Of a DNA stretch of 64,000 nt, positions 16,739-24,807 are shown one piece after another. The first letter of the stretch is position 1; every line of letters starts with the position of its first letter. The position numbers and the translations under genes were made by a program. Below the pieces are notes generated by a model. That model made no database searches, had not been told where the DNA came from, and worked only from the letters and a program-made list of their open reading frames with translations. Source of the DNA: Halanaerobium saccharolyticum subsp. saccharolyticum DSM 6643 (GTDB lineage: Bacteria > Bacillota > Halanaerobiia > Halanaerobiales > Halanaerobiaceae); assembly GCF_000350165.1 (NCBI RefSeq), contig NZ_CAUI01000023.1:434001-498000 (forward strand). Direction: 5' to 3'.

Positions 16739-18010
16739 CTAATAAAATACTGACGGCAGCCATAAAGAAATTTGTGGAACAAATGCTACCAACAATAATA
16801 CTAATAAAATAGTAATCAAATAAGGCATATTTGCCCTTGCAATTTTAATAATTGACACTTTAGAAATACTTGATGCGACAAACAAACAAACACCTAATGG
16901 TGGAGTAATTAATCCTACCATTAAAGCTAAAACAGCCATAACTCCAAAATGTACTGGATCCATACCGATTAATGTAGAAATTTGGAACACAATTGGGAAG
17001 ATTACTAAAATAGCAGCTACTGTTTCCATAAATGTCCCAATAAAAAGAAGTAATAAGTTAATTAAAATAATAATTAAAATTCTATTTTCAGTAACTGACA
17101 AAATTAAATTAGCAACCATTTGCGGCACATGCTCTATTGATAAAATCCAAGCAAATAAAGAAGCTAAGCCAACTAAAACCATTACAGAAGCAGTAGATAC
17201 TGCTGAATCTAAAAATGTTTGAACCAATTTTTTAAAAGATATTGTTTTATATACAAAGACTCCTAAAATCAAAGCTATAACTGCTCCAATTGAAGCTGCT
17301 TCAGTTGGTGTAAATATACCAAAAACAATTCCTCCAACCATTATTATCGGTAAAATCAAAGGTAGTATAGCCCCTCTTAAACTTGTTAAAATTTCATCAA
17401 ATGTTGCCTTTTCTCCGCTAGGATAATCTCTTTTAACTGATAAATAATAAGTCATCCCCATTAACGCAATCCCTAATATTATACCCGGTATAGCACCAGC
17501 TATAAATAATTTACCTATTGAAATACCTAATAAACTACCAGTTAATATCATTGGCATACTTGGTGGAATAATTGGGCCTACAATTGACGAAGAAACTGTA
17601 ACCGAAGAAGCAAACTCAGCATCATAACCATCCTCCTGCATTGCAGGGATCATGATTGCACCAATACTGGCAGTATCCGCTAAGGCAGTGCCAGATATAC
17701 CAGCAAATAACATACTTACCCCAACATTGGCTAATCCAAGTCCTCCTTTAATATGACCTAGAATACTATCTACTAGTTTGATTAATTTATTAGTTATTCC
17801 ACCATTATTCATCAGTGCTCCTACTAATAAAAATAACGGTATACTTAGTAAAGACCAACTGTCTATTCCAGCAAATACTTTTTGTGCTACTACTGAAAGT
17901 GGAAAGGGGCTGGAAGTAACTAACCAGGCGAGAGAAGAAATTCCTATTGTAAAAGCAATCGGCATTCCAATTAACATTAAGATCATCATTGTTCCAAATA
18001 ATATTAGCAT
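16739..18010 (-). CDS. dctM: TRAP transporter large membrane subunit (DctM type)
   Basis: 423 residues, about 12 membrane helices, no soluble domain. Family motifs: GMPIAFTIGISSLAWL at the start, LFLLVGALMNNGGI, the highly conserved SAGISGTALADTASIGAIMIPAM-like region (here MLFAGISGTALADTASIG), SSSIVGPIIPPSMPMI and, near the C-terminus, LMVGLITPPLGVCLFVASSI. It forms the sodium-driven translocation channel with the DctQ-like subunit. GGAGG ribosome site overlaps the DctQ stop region, one base apart, which is strong translational coupling. Confidence 0.95.
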   Translation of the reverse strand: MLILFGTMMILMLIGMPIAFTIGISSLAWLVTSSPFPLSVVAQKVFAGIDSWSLLSIPLFLLVGALMNNGGITNKLIKLVDSILGHIKGGLGLANVGVSMLFAGISGTALADTASIGAIMIPAMQEDGYDAEFASSVTVSSSIVGPIIPPSMPMILTGSLLGISIGKLFIAGAIPGIILGIALMGMTYYLSVKRDYPSGEKATFDEILTSLRGAILPLILPIIMVGGIVFGIFTPTEAASIGAVIALILGVFVYKTISFKKLVQTFLDSAVSTASVMVLVGLASLFAWILSIEHVPQMVANLILSVTENRILIIILINLLLLFIGTFMETVAAILVIFPIVFQISTLIGMDPVHFGVMAVLALMVGLITPPLGVCLFVASSISKVSIIKIARANMPYLITILLVLLLVAFVPQISLWLPSVFY

Positions 18011-18011
18011 C

Positions 18012-18623
18012 TTAGATATCCTCCTTCCCAGTTTTATTTTTGTGCATCAATTCATCTGCTTTTTCTTCTTCTAATTTTCTTATTTTTTCTTCTTCAGATA
18101 CATAATAAATCAAATGTTCATCAGGAGTTGAAACCATTACTTCTTCATTCTTTATTAATGATTTTATTGTTGCTAAACTATCCAAAATAATAAATAAAAG
18201 CACCAAAAAACCTAATAGAGGTAAAGAAAAGTAGATATAGCTCATAGAAATTCTCATTGCAGGTGTTAGTTGGATTTTAACTTTCAACATTAAATCATAA
18301 CCATATTTTAAAATTATATAAAATAAATAGCCAGTCATTATATTAAACAATAAATCTAAAACTTTTTTTCCTCTAAAAGGTAACATCATATAAAAACTAT
18401 CCATTCCAACATAAGCTTTTTTTTCAATTGCTAATCCACCAGCAAAAGCAATGATATAGATAAGAATAAATCTAGCTAATTCTTCTGTCCATGAAGGAAT
18501 AGTCATATTAGGCATATACCTTGCTATAACCTGATATGTTACTACTACTAACATTGCAAACAAACTAAATGCTGCTAATGATTCTGTAGTATAAAACAGA
18601 ATCTTTTTAAGCCGTTTCAACAT
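18012..18623 (-). CDS. dctQ: TRAP transporter small membrane subunit (DctQ type)
   Basis: 203 residues from the ATG at 18623, 9 bases after AAGGAG; an in-frame TTG next to the ribosome site is rejected. Four membrane helices (~15-35, 48-65, 85-105, 125-148), with the conserved W-x-EE-x-AR (SWTEELARFILI) of DctQ proteins. The C-terminal ~45 residues are hydrophilic and rich in Glu/Lys, longer than usual. It is the small partner of the large subunit, to which it is coupled. Confidence 0.92.
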   Translation of the reverse strand: MLKRLKKILFYTTESLAAFSLFAMLVVVTYQVIARYMPNMTIPSWTEELARFILIYIIAFAGGLAIEKKAYVGMDSFYMMLPFRGKKVLDLLFNIMTGYLFYIILKYGYDLMLKVKIQLTPAMRISMSYIYFSLPLLGFLVLLFIILDSLATIKSLIKNEEVMVSTPDEHLIYYVSEEEKIRKLEEEKADELMHKNKTGKEDI

Positions 18624-18647
18624 ATTTCCCAACTCCTTATGTAATTA

Positions 18648-18673
18648 CAAAGTGGGGAATTACCCCCACTTTG
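18648..18673 (-). promoter_or_regulatory. Intra-operon hairpin between binding-protein and membrane-subunit genes
   Basis: Perfect 10-bp stem CAAAGTGGGG / CCCCACTTTG with a 6-base loop, between dctP and dctQ, without a T-run. Such hairpins behind solute-binding-protein genes commonly stabilise the upstream mRNA or attenuate read-through, giving an excess of binding protein over membrane subunits. Confidence 0.65.
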
Positions 18674-18689
18674 TAAAATAAATTCAGTT

Positions 18690-19661
18690 TTATTCTACTG
18701 CTTCAATTCTTTCATATAAGTCAATATACTCTGGAAACTCATCATAAACTAAATCACTAACTTTACTTCTAAAGGCATCATTGTCTACTTCAATAAATTC
18801 CATACCTTTTTCTTCTAAGCTAGCACGCAATTCATCTTGCTGCTCAAAAAATAACTCTTGATGATAATCATGAGCTATATCAGCAGCAGTTAGTACTGCT
18901 TCTTGCTGAGCTTCAGTTAAATTTTGGAATTGATCTTCTCCAATTACAAAATAAATCCACTGACGAATATGACCAGTTAAATTTACATAATCTTGTACTT
19001 CATAAAACTTAGCACTATCAATTAATGCTAATGGATTTTCTTGTGCATCCATTACACCCTGCTGTAAAGCTGTAAATACTTCAGAGAAAGCCATTGGTGC
19101 TGGGTTAGCTCCGATTTCTTGCCATCCTTTAATAAACCAAGGCACATTAGGTACTCTCATTTTTAAGCCTTCAGCATCTTCAGGGGTTCTAATAGGTCTA
19201 TTAGTGGTTAGATATCTCGGACCTCTTTCGAACCAAGTTAAAACTCTAATATTAGATTTATCCAAAATATCTTGCTCAATTTCCTCACCAATTGGTCCAT
19301 CTGCAACTTTTTTAATATGTTCACTATCTCTAAATAAATACATTGCACCTAAAATACCTACCTTAGGAGCCCAGTTACCAAGAGTTTCACCAGTAATTGT
19401 CATATCTGCAATAGTTCCTGTTCTGATTCCTTCTAAAGTTTCTCTTTCAGAACCAAGAATTTCATTTGGAAAGACCTCAACTTGCACCTCACCATCAGTT
19501 CTTTCCGCTACCTCTTCCGCAAATTTTTCAGAAGCTTTATGCCACAAATGATCAGTATTTGCTAGATGGCCAATTCTTAAAGTGGTTTGAGCCATAGCAG
19601 GAACAGCCACCATCATCATAATTAAGGATAACAATACTATACTTTTAATAGATTTTCGCAT
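18690..19661 (-). CDS. dctP: TRAP transporter solute-binding protein (DctP type)
   Basis: 323 residues. Signal peptide at 1-24 (MRKSIKSIVLLSLIMMMV then AMAQ), with no lipobox Cys, so it is secreted freely. DctP landmarks: LRIGHLANTDHLWHKASEKFAEEV, the conserved substrate-carboxylate Arg region (LKMRVPNVPWF, with Arg of the RVP motif), and the GVMDAQENPLALIDS helix. The Arg that anchors a carboxylate in this family is consistent with a sugar acid ligand. It is the first transporter gene of the block, 111 bases after the LarA-like gene. AGGGGG precedes the ATG. Confidence 0.94.
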   Translation of the reverse strand: MRKSIKSIVLLSLIMMMVAVPAMAQTTLRIGHLANTDHLWHKASEKFAEEVAERTDGEVQVEVFPNEILGSERETLEGIRTGTIADMTITGETLGNWAPKVGILGAMYLFRDSEHIKKVADGPIGEEIEQDILDKSNIRVLTWFERGPRYLTTNRPIRTPEDAEGLKMRVPNVPWFIKGWQEIGANPAPMAFSEVFTALQQGVMDAQENPLALIDSAKFYEVQDYVNLTGHIRQWIYFVIGEDQFQNLTEAQQEAVLTAADIAHDYHQELFFEQQDELRASLEEKGMEFIEVDNDAFRSKVSDLVYDEFPEYIDLYERIEAVE

Positions 19662-19772
19662 TAATTTTTTCCCCCTAAATTTTAATTAATTAATTTTTGA
19701 TTTCAAATAAATATCTACCGAACTGACTATTCTTAAAATTCACCTCCTTCAAAACATAATAGTATTAATATA

Positions 19773-21044
19773 TTAAACAACCCATAATCCAGTTGTTGGA
19801 TTATCAATATAAAATATTTTCTCTCCAGAATCTAATTTATTAAAACCGTAATCAAATTCTTTAATTTTATATTTTTCTAAAGCCTCTTGTAAAGGTAAAT
19901 AATTAAAATTAGCTTTTTTAACTTCCGCTTCAGTTAAATATTTTGTAGAAAAAGTTATTTTAAATCTATTTTCTGATGAACCATGAATCAAATGTGCTGC
20001 TGCAGATAAATTATCTTGAAGTTCCTTGTTTTCTCTAACACTTTCTAATGTATTTTCAGTACCTTGATAACCATACTTTCTAATCAATCTATCGAATTCT
20101 TTATCTTCTCCAAATTTTTCTATTCCGGGAGCAATTATTATTAATTCTCCATCATCAGCAATTGCTTTTCTAGTCCTATAAATAGCCTTACATCCAATCC
20201 AGGTACTGTGAAATTTTTTTTCATCTAAATATACTACAACTTTTTTTAGTGGTTTCCCTGCTTTAATAATATTTTCTTTTTGGCTTAATTTTACTGCTTT
20301 TTCATAGACATCACGTTCTTTTCCTATAAAAATACCTTTTATATCGGTCAAAGATGTTTTTGGATTGATTTCAGTTGAATTTACAGTAAGCATATATATA
20401 ATTGGTGCATCGCTTAAATATTTTTTTTGACAATGGTCATATAGTTTTCTTACAGAAGTATTTCCTTTTCCTAGTACTTTTTCTATTCCTGTAAGTGCTC
20501 CCAAAAAATGAGATTTGTTTATTATCTCTTCTCCTCCACAACCAACCACAATATTTTTAGTATAATTAGCCATTCCAACTACTCCATGTGGAATTACCTG
20601 ACCTATAGATAAAATAATATCATATTTATCATCAAAGATTATTTTATTTATTCTAACCGGTATTGCATCAGTCATTTTATCATTAGACAATTCTCTAATT
20701 AGAGATTCTGATATCTCACCTACTTTTATAGTATCTTCTCTCCATTTATGTACAATAAATCTGTCTAATGGAATTTCATTTCCAAACATTTCTATAAGAT
20801 CTTGCTCTTTCATTTCATCATGTGTCCCGAGTGCAGGCATTATATCAATATTATTAATATAATCTTTAATCATTTTATATAACTTAGAGGTTATATTTCC
20901 AATTCCAGAATGTTTTCTTGTAATATCCGGTGGAATAATTAAAATATTATCGTACTTTTTTAATTTTTCAGATAGTTCAATTAATATTTTATCTATTTCT
21001 TCTTCGGTTAGATATCCAGATTCTTTTATTAAAGGTTTAACCAT
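19773..21044 (-). CDS. LarA-superfamily nickel-dependent hydroxyacid racemase/epimerase
   Basis: 423 residues. All key LarA positions are present: Asp40/Arg43 in PPDITRKHSG, His75 in ALGTHDE, His153 in IPHGVVG, Lys163 in NYTKN (the Lys that binds the NPN pincer cofactor in lactate racemase) and His179 in INKSH (nickel ligand). It is therefore likely an active pincer-nickel enzyme that moves hydride at C2 of a 2-hydroxyacid. The superfamily includes lactate and malate racemases and a D-gluconate 2-epimerase. Sitting between uxuB and a TRAP transporter, epimerisation of gluconate to mannonate (the UxuA substrate) or of a related aldonate is the best inference. No larB/larC/larE cofactor genes are in the window. 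GAGGTG precedes the ATG. Confidence 0.88.
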   Translation of the reverse strand: MVKPLIKESGYLTEEEIDKILIELSEKLKKYDNILIIPPDITRKHSGIGNITSKLYKMIKDYINNIDIMPALGTHDEMKEQDLIEMFGNEIPLDRFIVHKWREDTIKVGEISESLIRELSNDKMTDAIPVRINKIIFDDKYDIILSIGQVIPHGVVGMANYTKNIVVGCGGEEIINKSHFLGALTGIEKVLGKGNTSVRKLYDHCQKKYLSDAPIIYMLTVNSTEINPKTSLTDIKGIFIGKERDVYEKAVKLSQKENIIKAGKPLKKVVVYLDEKKFHSTWIGCKAIYRTRKAIADDGELIIIAPGIEKFGEDKEFDRLIRKYGYQGTENTLESVRENKELQDNLSAAAHLIHGSSENRFKITFSTKYLTEAEVKKANFNYLPLQEALEKYKIKEFDYGFNKLDSGEKIFYIDNPTTGLWVV

Positions 21045-21086
21045 TTAAAAATTCACCTCAATCACTTTTATATTTAACTTATCTTT

Positions 21087-22709
21087 CTAATTCAAGAGAT
21101 ATTTTTTCAAAGTAGCTCTAACTGCTCCCTCTTCTGCTATCATTTCTTTAAAATAGCCCTCTATTTTTTCTCCAAGCCCTATTTCATAAAGATCAACTGC
21201 CATTAATTTATCATTAGCTAAAATAGGCTTTAATTTATCTCCTACAGAATCTATATTAGCTAGCTCAATTCCTTCTAACTGAGATGTTAGTTCATCCAAC
21301 ATTGGGTCTGAGCTTAAAGGCATCTCAATACCCTGGTCATCTACTGCAAGTAGATATCTCAGCCAACCAGCTATTGCCAGGGGAACTACAACTAAATCGG
21401 CTGGATTTAAATCATCAGCATCACGGTAAGATTTAATTGTTTCTCCAAAACGAATTGCAACTTTTTGTGAAGTATCTTTGGCTATTCTCTGTGGTGTGTC
21501 TGGAATATATGGGTTAACCAATCTTTCTTTTACCACCTCATCGATAAAGGACTTTGGATCAAGTACTCCTGGATTTACAACAACCGGCAGTCCTTCTTTG
21601 TAACCAATCTGCTCTACTAAAGCTCTAATCTCCTGATCTTCCATCTCTTCAGCAATTGAAGTATGACCTAAGAGACAACCATAAACTGCCATCGCAGTGT
21701 GCAGCGGATTTAAACAGGTAGTTACTTTCATAGTCTCAACCTGATTTACAGTATCCCGGTCTGTATAAATTGCTCCTACCTTATCAAGTGCAATTTTACC
21801 ATTGGGAAAATTATCTTCAATAACTAAATATTCTGGGGCCTCTGCATTAACAAAAGCTGCTATTTCTGTGTTTTTATTTGTTTTTACAATTTCTGTATTT
21901 TTAAAGCCAATGTCCTCCAATTTCTGCTTAACCTCTGGAGCTGGTCCCGGAGTAATTTTGTCAATCATAGACCAAGGAAAAGCAACCTTGGATTCATTAC
22001 CTAGATAAGCTATGAATTCTTTTTCTACAAGTCCATTTTCTATCCACTTCTCGGCTACAGTTAAAACTGCATCTTTAAGTTTTTGACCGTTATGAGAGCA
22101 GTTATCCATACTGACAAAAGCGAAAGGATAAGCTCCTGCTTGATAACGCTCATATGCCAGAGCAGTTACTTTAGCCATTAAGTGGTTTAAATCTCCTTCA
22201 GGCCCAGCTTCAAAATCTTCTAAAACAAAGGAGAAGAACTCGCCATCCATATTGTCCAGGGCATAACCTTTTTCAGTTACTGTAAAGCTAACCATCTTTA
22301 AGCTTGGCTTTTTAAAAATTTCTTTTAGTTCTTCCCAGTCTTTTTCAAAGCTGGAATCAGCTTTTAAAGCTTCTGTGATACTTGCCAGCAGTGTTTTATT
22401 CATATTACCATCTGCAGACATCTTAACAACCAGACTTAAATTTTCAGCAGGCTGGTAAACTTTATCTATAATCTCATAGTCAAAACCCTCCGCTGCTATA
22501 ATACCTGTTTCTACCTTTCCTGTATTTAATAGCTCCTGCTGTAAACGAGCAATAAATGCTCTGAAAATGTTACCTGCTCCAAAGTGTACCCATTCAGGAT
22601 TTGCTTTTGTTTTATCAATTAAGTTCTGGTAGTCAAATTCTGGTGGTTCTATTCCTGCTTCAGTCCACTGTGTTTTATCTTTTAATTCTTTCTTAGCTAG
22701 TTTGAGCAT
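21087..22709 (-). CDS. uxuB: Fructuronate reductase / mannitol-dehydrogenase family (UxuB)
   Basis: 540 residues, the typical length of polyol-specific long-chain dehydrogenases. Landmarks: HFGAGNIFRAFIA (NAD-binding loop in this family, ~42-54), VSMDNCSHNG (~200-209), FPWSMIDKITPGP, and CLNPLHTAMAVYGCLLG (~335-350) with the conserved His. The active-site Lys region is present around LLAVDDQG after WLRYL. With UxuA immediately upstream, reduction of D-fructuronate to D-mannonate is the expected reaction. Overlap with tagaturonate reductase or mannitol dehydrogenase cannot be excluded from motifs alone. 14 bases separate it from uxuA. Confidence 0.9.
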   Translation of the reverse strand: MLKLAKKELKDKTQWTEAGIEPPEFDYQNLIDKTKANPEWVHFGAGNIFRAFIARLQQELLNTGKVETGIIAAEGFDYEIIDKVYQPAENLSLVVKMSADGNMNKTLLASITEALKADSSFEKDWEELKEIFKKPSLKMVSFTVTEKGYALDNMDGEFFSFVLEDFEAGPEGDLNHLMAKVTALAYERYQAGAYPFAFVSMDNCSHNGQKLKDAVLTVAEKWIENGLVEKEFIAYLGNESKVAFPWSMIDKITPGPAPEVKQKLEDIGFKNTEIVKTNKNTEIAAFVNAEAPEYLVIEDNFPNGKIALDKVGAIYTDRDTVNQVETMKVTTCLNPLHTAMAVYGCLLGHTSIAEEMEDQEIRALVEQIGYKEGLPVVVNPGVLDPKSFIDEVVKERLVNPYIPDTPQRIAKDTSQKVAIRFGETIKSYRDADDLNPADLVVVPLAIAGWLRYLLAVDDQGIEMPLSSDPMLDELTSQLEGIELANIDSVGDKLKPILANDKLMAVDLYEIGLGEKIEGYFKEMIAEEGAVRATLKKYLLN

Positions 22710-22723
22710 TATTATACCATCCT

Positions 22724-23797
22724 TTAATTATTTTTATTCATTTTATCAATTGCTTCCCACAAACCATTAATATATGTAGCTCCTAGTGCTCTATCATATA
22801 ATCCATAACCTGGGCGAGCTTTTTCTTCCCAAATCATTCTACCATGATCTGGTCTTATATACCCTCCGAAACCACTATCATATAAGGCTTTTACTATTTC
22901 AAATAAATCTAAAGAACCATCACTAGATAAATGAGAAGTTTCATGAAATTTACCTTCTCCATCAAATTTTAAATTCCTTACATGTGCAAAATGAATTCTA
23001 CTCCCAAATTCTCTAATTATTTCAGGTACATTATTTTCAGGATTTGAACCTAAAGAACCACTACATAAAGTGAGTCCATTATATGGATTATCTACCATTT
23101 TTAATAGTTTTTTCATGTTTTCTTTACCTATCATTATTCTGGGCAGCCCATAAATTGGCCATGGTGGATCATCAGGATGAATTGCCATCTTAATATCATT
23201 TTCTTCACATGTCGCCATTATGTTTTCTAAAAAATATTTTAAATTATCAAAAAGATCATCTGCGGTAACATCATTATATTTCTTCATAATACCTTTTAAT
23301 TCTGCTAAACGTTCAGGCTCCCAACCAGGTAATGTAAATTCTTTTGATCCACTGCCTATTTCTTCTACAAGTTTTATAGGATCAGTTTTTTCAATGTCTT
23401 TTTCATCATAGGACATCGTATTAGAACCGTCTTTTAATTCTTCTGCTAAATCAGATCTTAACCAATCAAAAACTGGCATAAAATTATAACAAACAACTTT
23501 TATTCCTTCATTTGCTAAATTAACAAGTGTTTTTTTATAATTATCAATATACTTGTCACGAGAGGGTAATCCTAATTTAATATCTTCATGAATGTTAACA
23601 CTTTCTATAACTTCTAATTCTAATCCTGCATCATTAATATCTTTTTTAAGATCTTTGATTCTACTAACAGGCCATTCTTCTCCTACAGGAATATCTTGAA
23701 GTGCACTTACAACTCCAGTCATACCTGGTATTTGTCTTATTTCTTTCAAACTAATACTATCATCATCTTTGCCAAACCACCTAAATATCATTTTCAT
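22724..23797 (-). CDS. uxuA: Mannonate dehydratase (UxuA)
   Basis: 357 residues. The N-terminus (MKMIFRWFGKDDDSISL then ALQDIPVGEEW) matches the UxuA start, followed by a TIM-barrel with ligands in MAIHPDDPPWPIYGLPR (His/Asp), LTLCSGSLGSNPENN, IHFAHVRNLK and YIRPDHGRMIWEE. It dehydrates D-mannonate to 2-keto-3-deoxygluconate using Mn2+/Fe2+. GGGTGA is the ribosome site; the gene starts 5 bases after the GntR gene, which precedes it in one operon. KDG kinase and aldolase are not in the window. Confidence 0.95.
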   Translation of the reverse strand: MKMIFRWFGKDDDSISLKEIRQIPGMTGVVSALQDIPVGEEWPVSRIKDLKKDINDAGLELEVIESVNIHEDIKLGLPSRDKYIDNYKKTLVNLANEGIKVVCYNFMPVFDWLRSDLAEELKDGSNTMSYDEKDIEKTDPIKLVEEIGSGSKEFTLPGWEPERLAELKGIMKKYNDVTADDLFDNLKYFLENIMATCEENDIKMAIHPDDPPWPIYGLPRIMIGKENMKKLLKMVDNPYNGLTLCSGSLGSNPENNVPEIIREFGSRIHFAHVRNLKFDGEGKFHETSHLSSDGSLDLFEIVKALYDSGFGGYIRPDHGRMIWEEKARPGYGLYDRALGATYINGLWEAIDKMNKNN

Positions 23798-23802
23798 TTA
23801 GT

Positions 23803-24504
23803 TCACCCACTTTTATTTAGTTTAAAATAGTTCTTATAATCATTTACCATTTTTTCAGTATCAAATACTATCCTATCCATATGGGCCTTCATTGCTTTCT
23901 CACTATTTTTAATATTTCTGCTTTTAACAGCTTCTAAAATTTCTTTATGATCAGATAGTACATCTGGCCTATTAAAGTTGGTATATAAACTGAGAATCCT
24001 CATTCGATTTAAATCCATACTTGATTTATTTATTGTTTCCCAAACATCAGCCCTCCCTGAACAATTAAATAACATTTTATGAAATTCATTATCATATTTA
24101 TAAAAGCATACATGATCATCTCTTTTTAAACATATTTCCTGCATCTCAATATTCGTTTGTAGTTCCAATATATCTTTTTGGTTTAACATTTCACAACTTT
24201 TTATTAAATTTGATATTTCCAGCTTTTCTCTAACAAATTTAAAGTTTTCTACTGAATTAATATCAATTAACGAAACAAAAGTTCCCCTTTGAGGATATAT
24301 GTTTATAAGCTTTTCTTCTTCCAGTTTAGCAAATGCTTCTCTGATAGGAGTTCTACTTACATTAAATTCTTTTATAAAAACACTTTTTTTTAACTTTTTT
24401 CCTGGTTTTAAATTAAAATAAAGAATGTTTTCTTTTAAAATATTATAAATATAATTTTTCATATTCATATTTTCTTTTTTATGATCCGTTATTTTAATTA
24501 ACAT
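23803..24504 (-). CDS. GntR/FadR-type (FCD) regulator of the uronate operon
   Basis: 233 residues. GntR winged helix with FNVSRTPIREAFAKLEEEKL and the YPQRGTFVSLI wing (~45-85), then an FCD domain with the His/Asp ligands (YDNEFHKMLFNCSG, DVLSDHKEILEAVKSRN, AMKAHMDRIV). First gene of the gntR-uxuA-uxuB-larA-TRAP series. The start at 24504 has GGAG 9 bases upstream. A 22-bp inverted repeat 35 bases upstream is a candidate operator. By analogy with UxuR/ExuR-type control the effector is probably a hexuronate or an aldonate; this is not readable from sequence. Confidence 0.92.
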   Translation of the reverse strand: MLIKITDHKKENMNMKNYIYNILKENILYFNLKPGKKLKKSVFIKEFNVSRTPIREAFAKLEEEKLINIYPQRGTFVSLIDINSVENFKFVREKLEISNLIKSCEMLNQKDILELQTNIEMQEICLKRDDHVCFYKYDNEFHKMLFNCSGRADVWETINKSSMDLNRMRILSLYTNFNRPDVLSDHKEILEAVKSRNIKNSEKAMKAHMDRIVFDTEKMVNDYKNYFKLNKSG

Positions 24505-24538
24505 AATTTACAACTCCAAATCAAATTTTGTATGCATT

Positions 24539-24560
24539 ATTGAAATATTAGAATTTCAAT
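24539..24560. promoter_or_regulatory. Inverted repeat upstream of gntR-uxuA, candidate operator
   Basis: ATTGAAAT - 6 bases - ATTTCAAT, 35 bases before the GntR start. Perfect 8-bp arms. The rest of the 24505-24807 spacer shows only AT-rich DNA and the terminator of the next gene. Confidence 0.45.
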
Positions 24561-24718
24561 TTTGATAAAAAATAATTTTCTGAACTATTTGATTAATCTA
24601 TACTAAAATACTAACATACTAATTTTTAATAGTCAAACAATTTATAAAGTTATTTTTTTCACTATTTTTTCGCTTCAAATATCTGGGTCACCTAAACCTT
24701 TTATAAACTATGTTGCAT

Positions 24719-24752
24719 AAAAAAATCCCAGCAGCTTTTTTGCCACCAGGAA
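24719..24752 (-). terminator. Terminator of the PIN-domain gene
   Basis: Minus-strand stem TTCCTGGTGGC / GCTGCTGGGA with an AAAAAA loop, followed by a T7 tail at 24725-24719. It lies 56 bases after the PIN-gene stop. Confidence 0.8.
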
Positions 24753-24807
24753 TCATCACTAACTTTTTAAATTCATTATTGTTTTAATGATTCTTCTAAT
24801 TCTTTAT

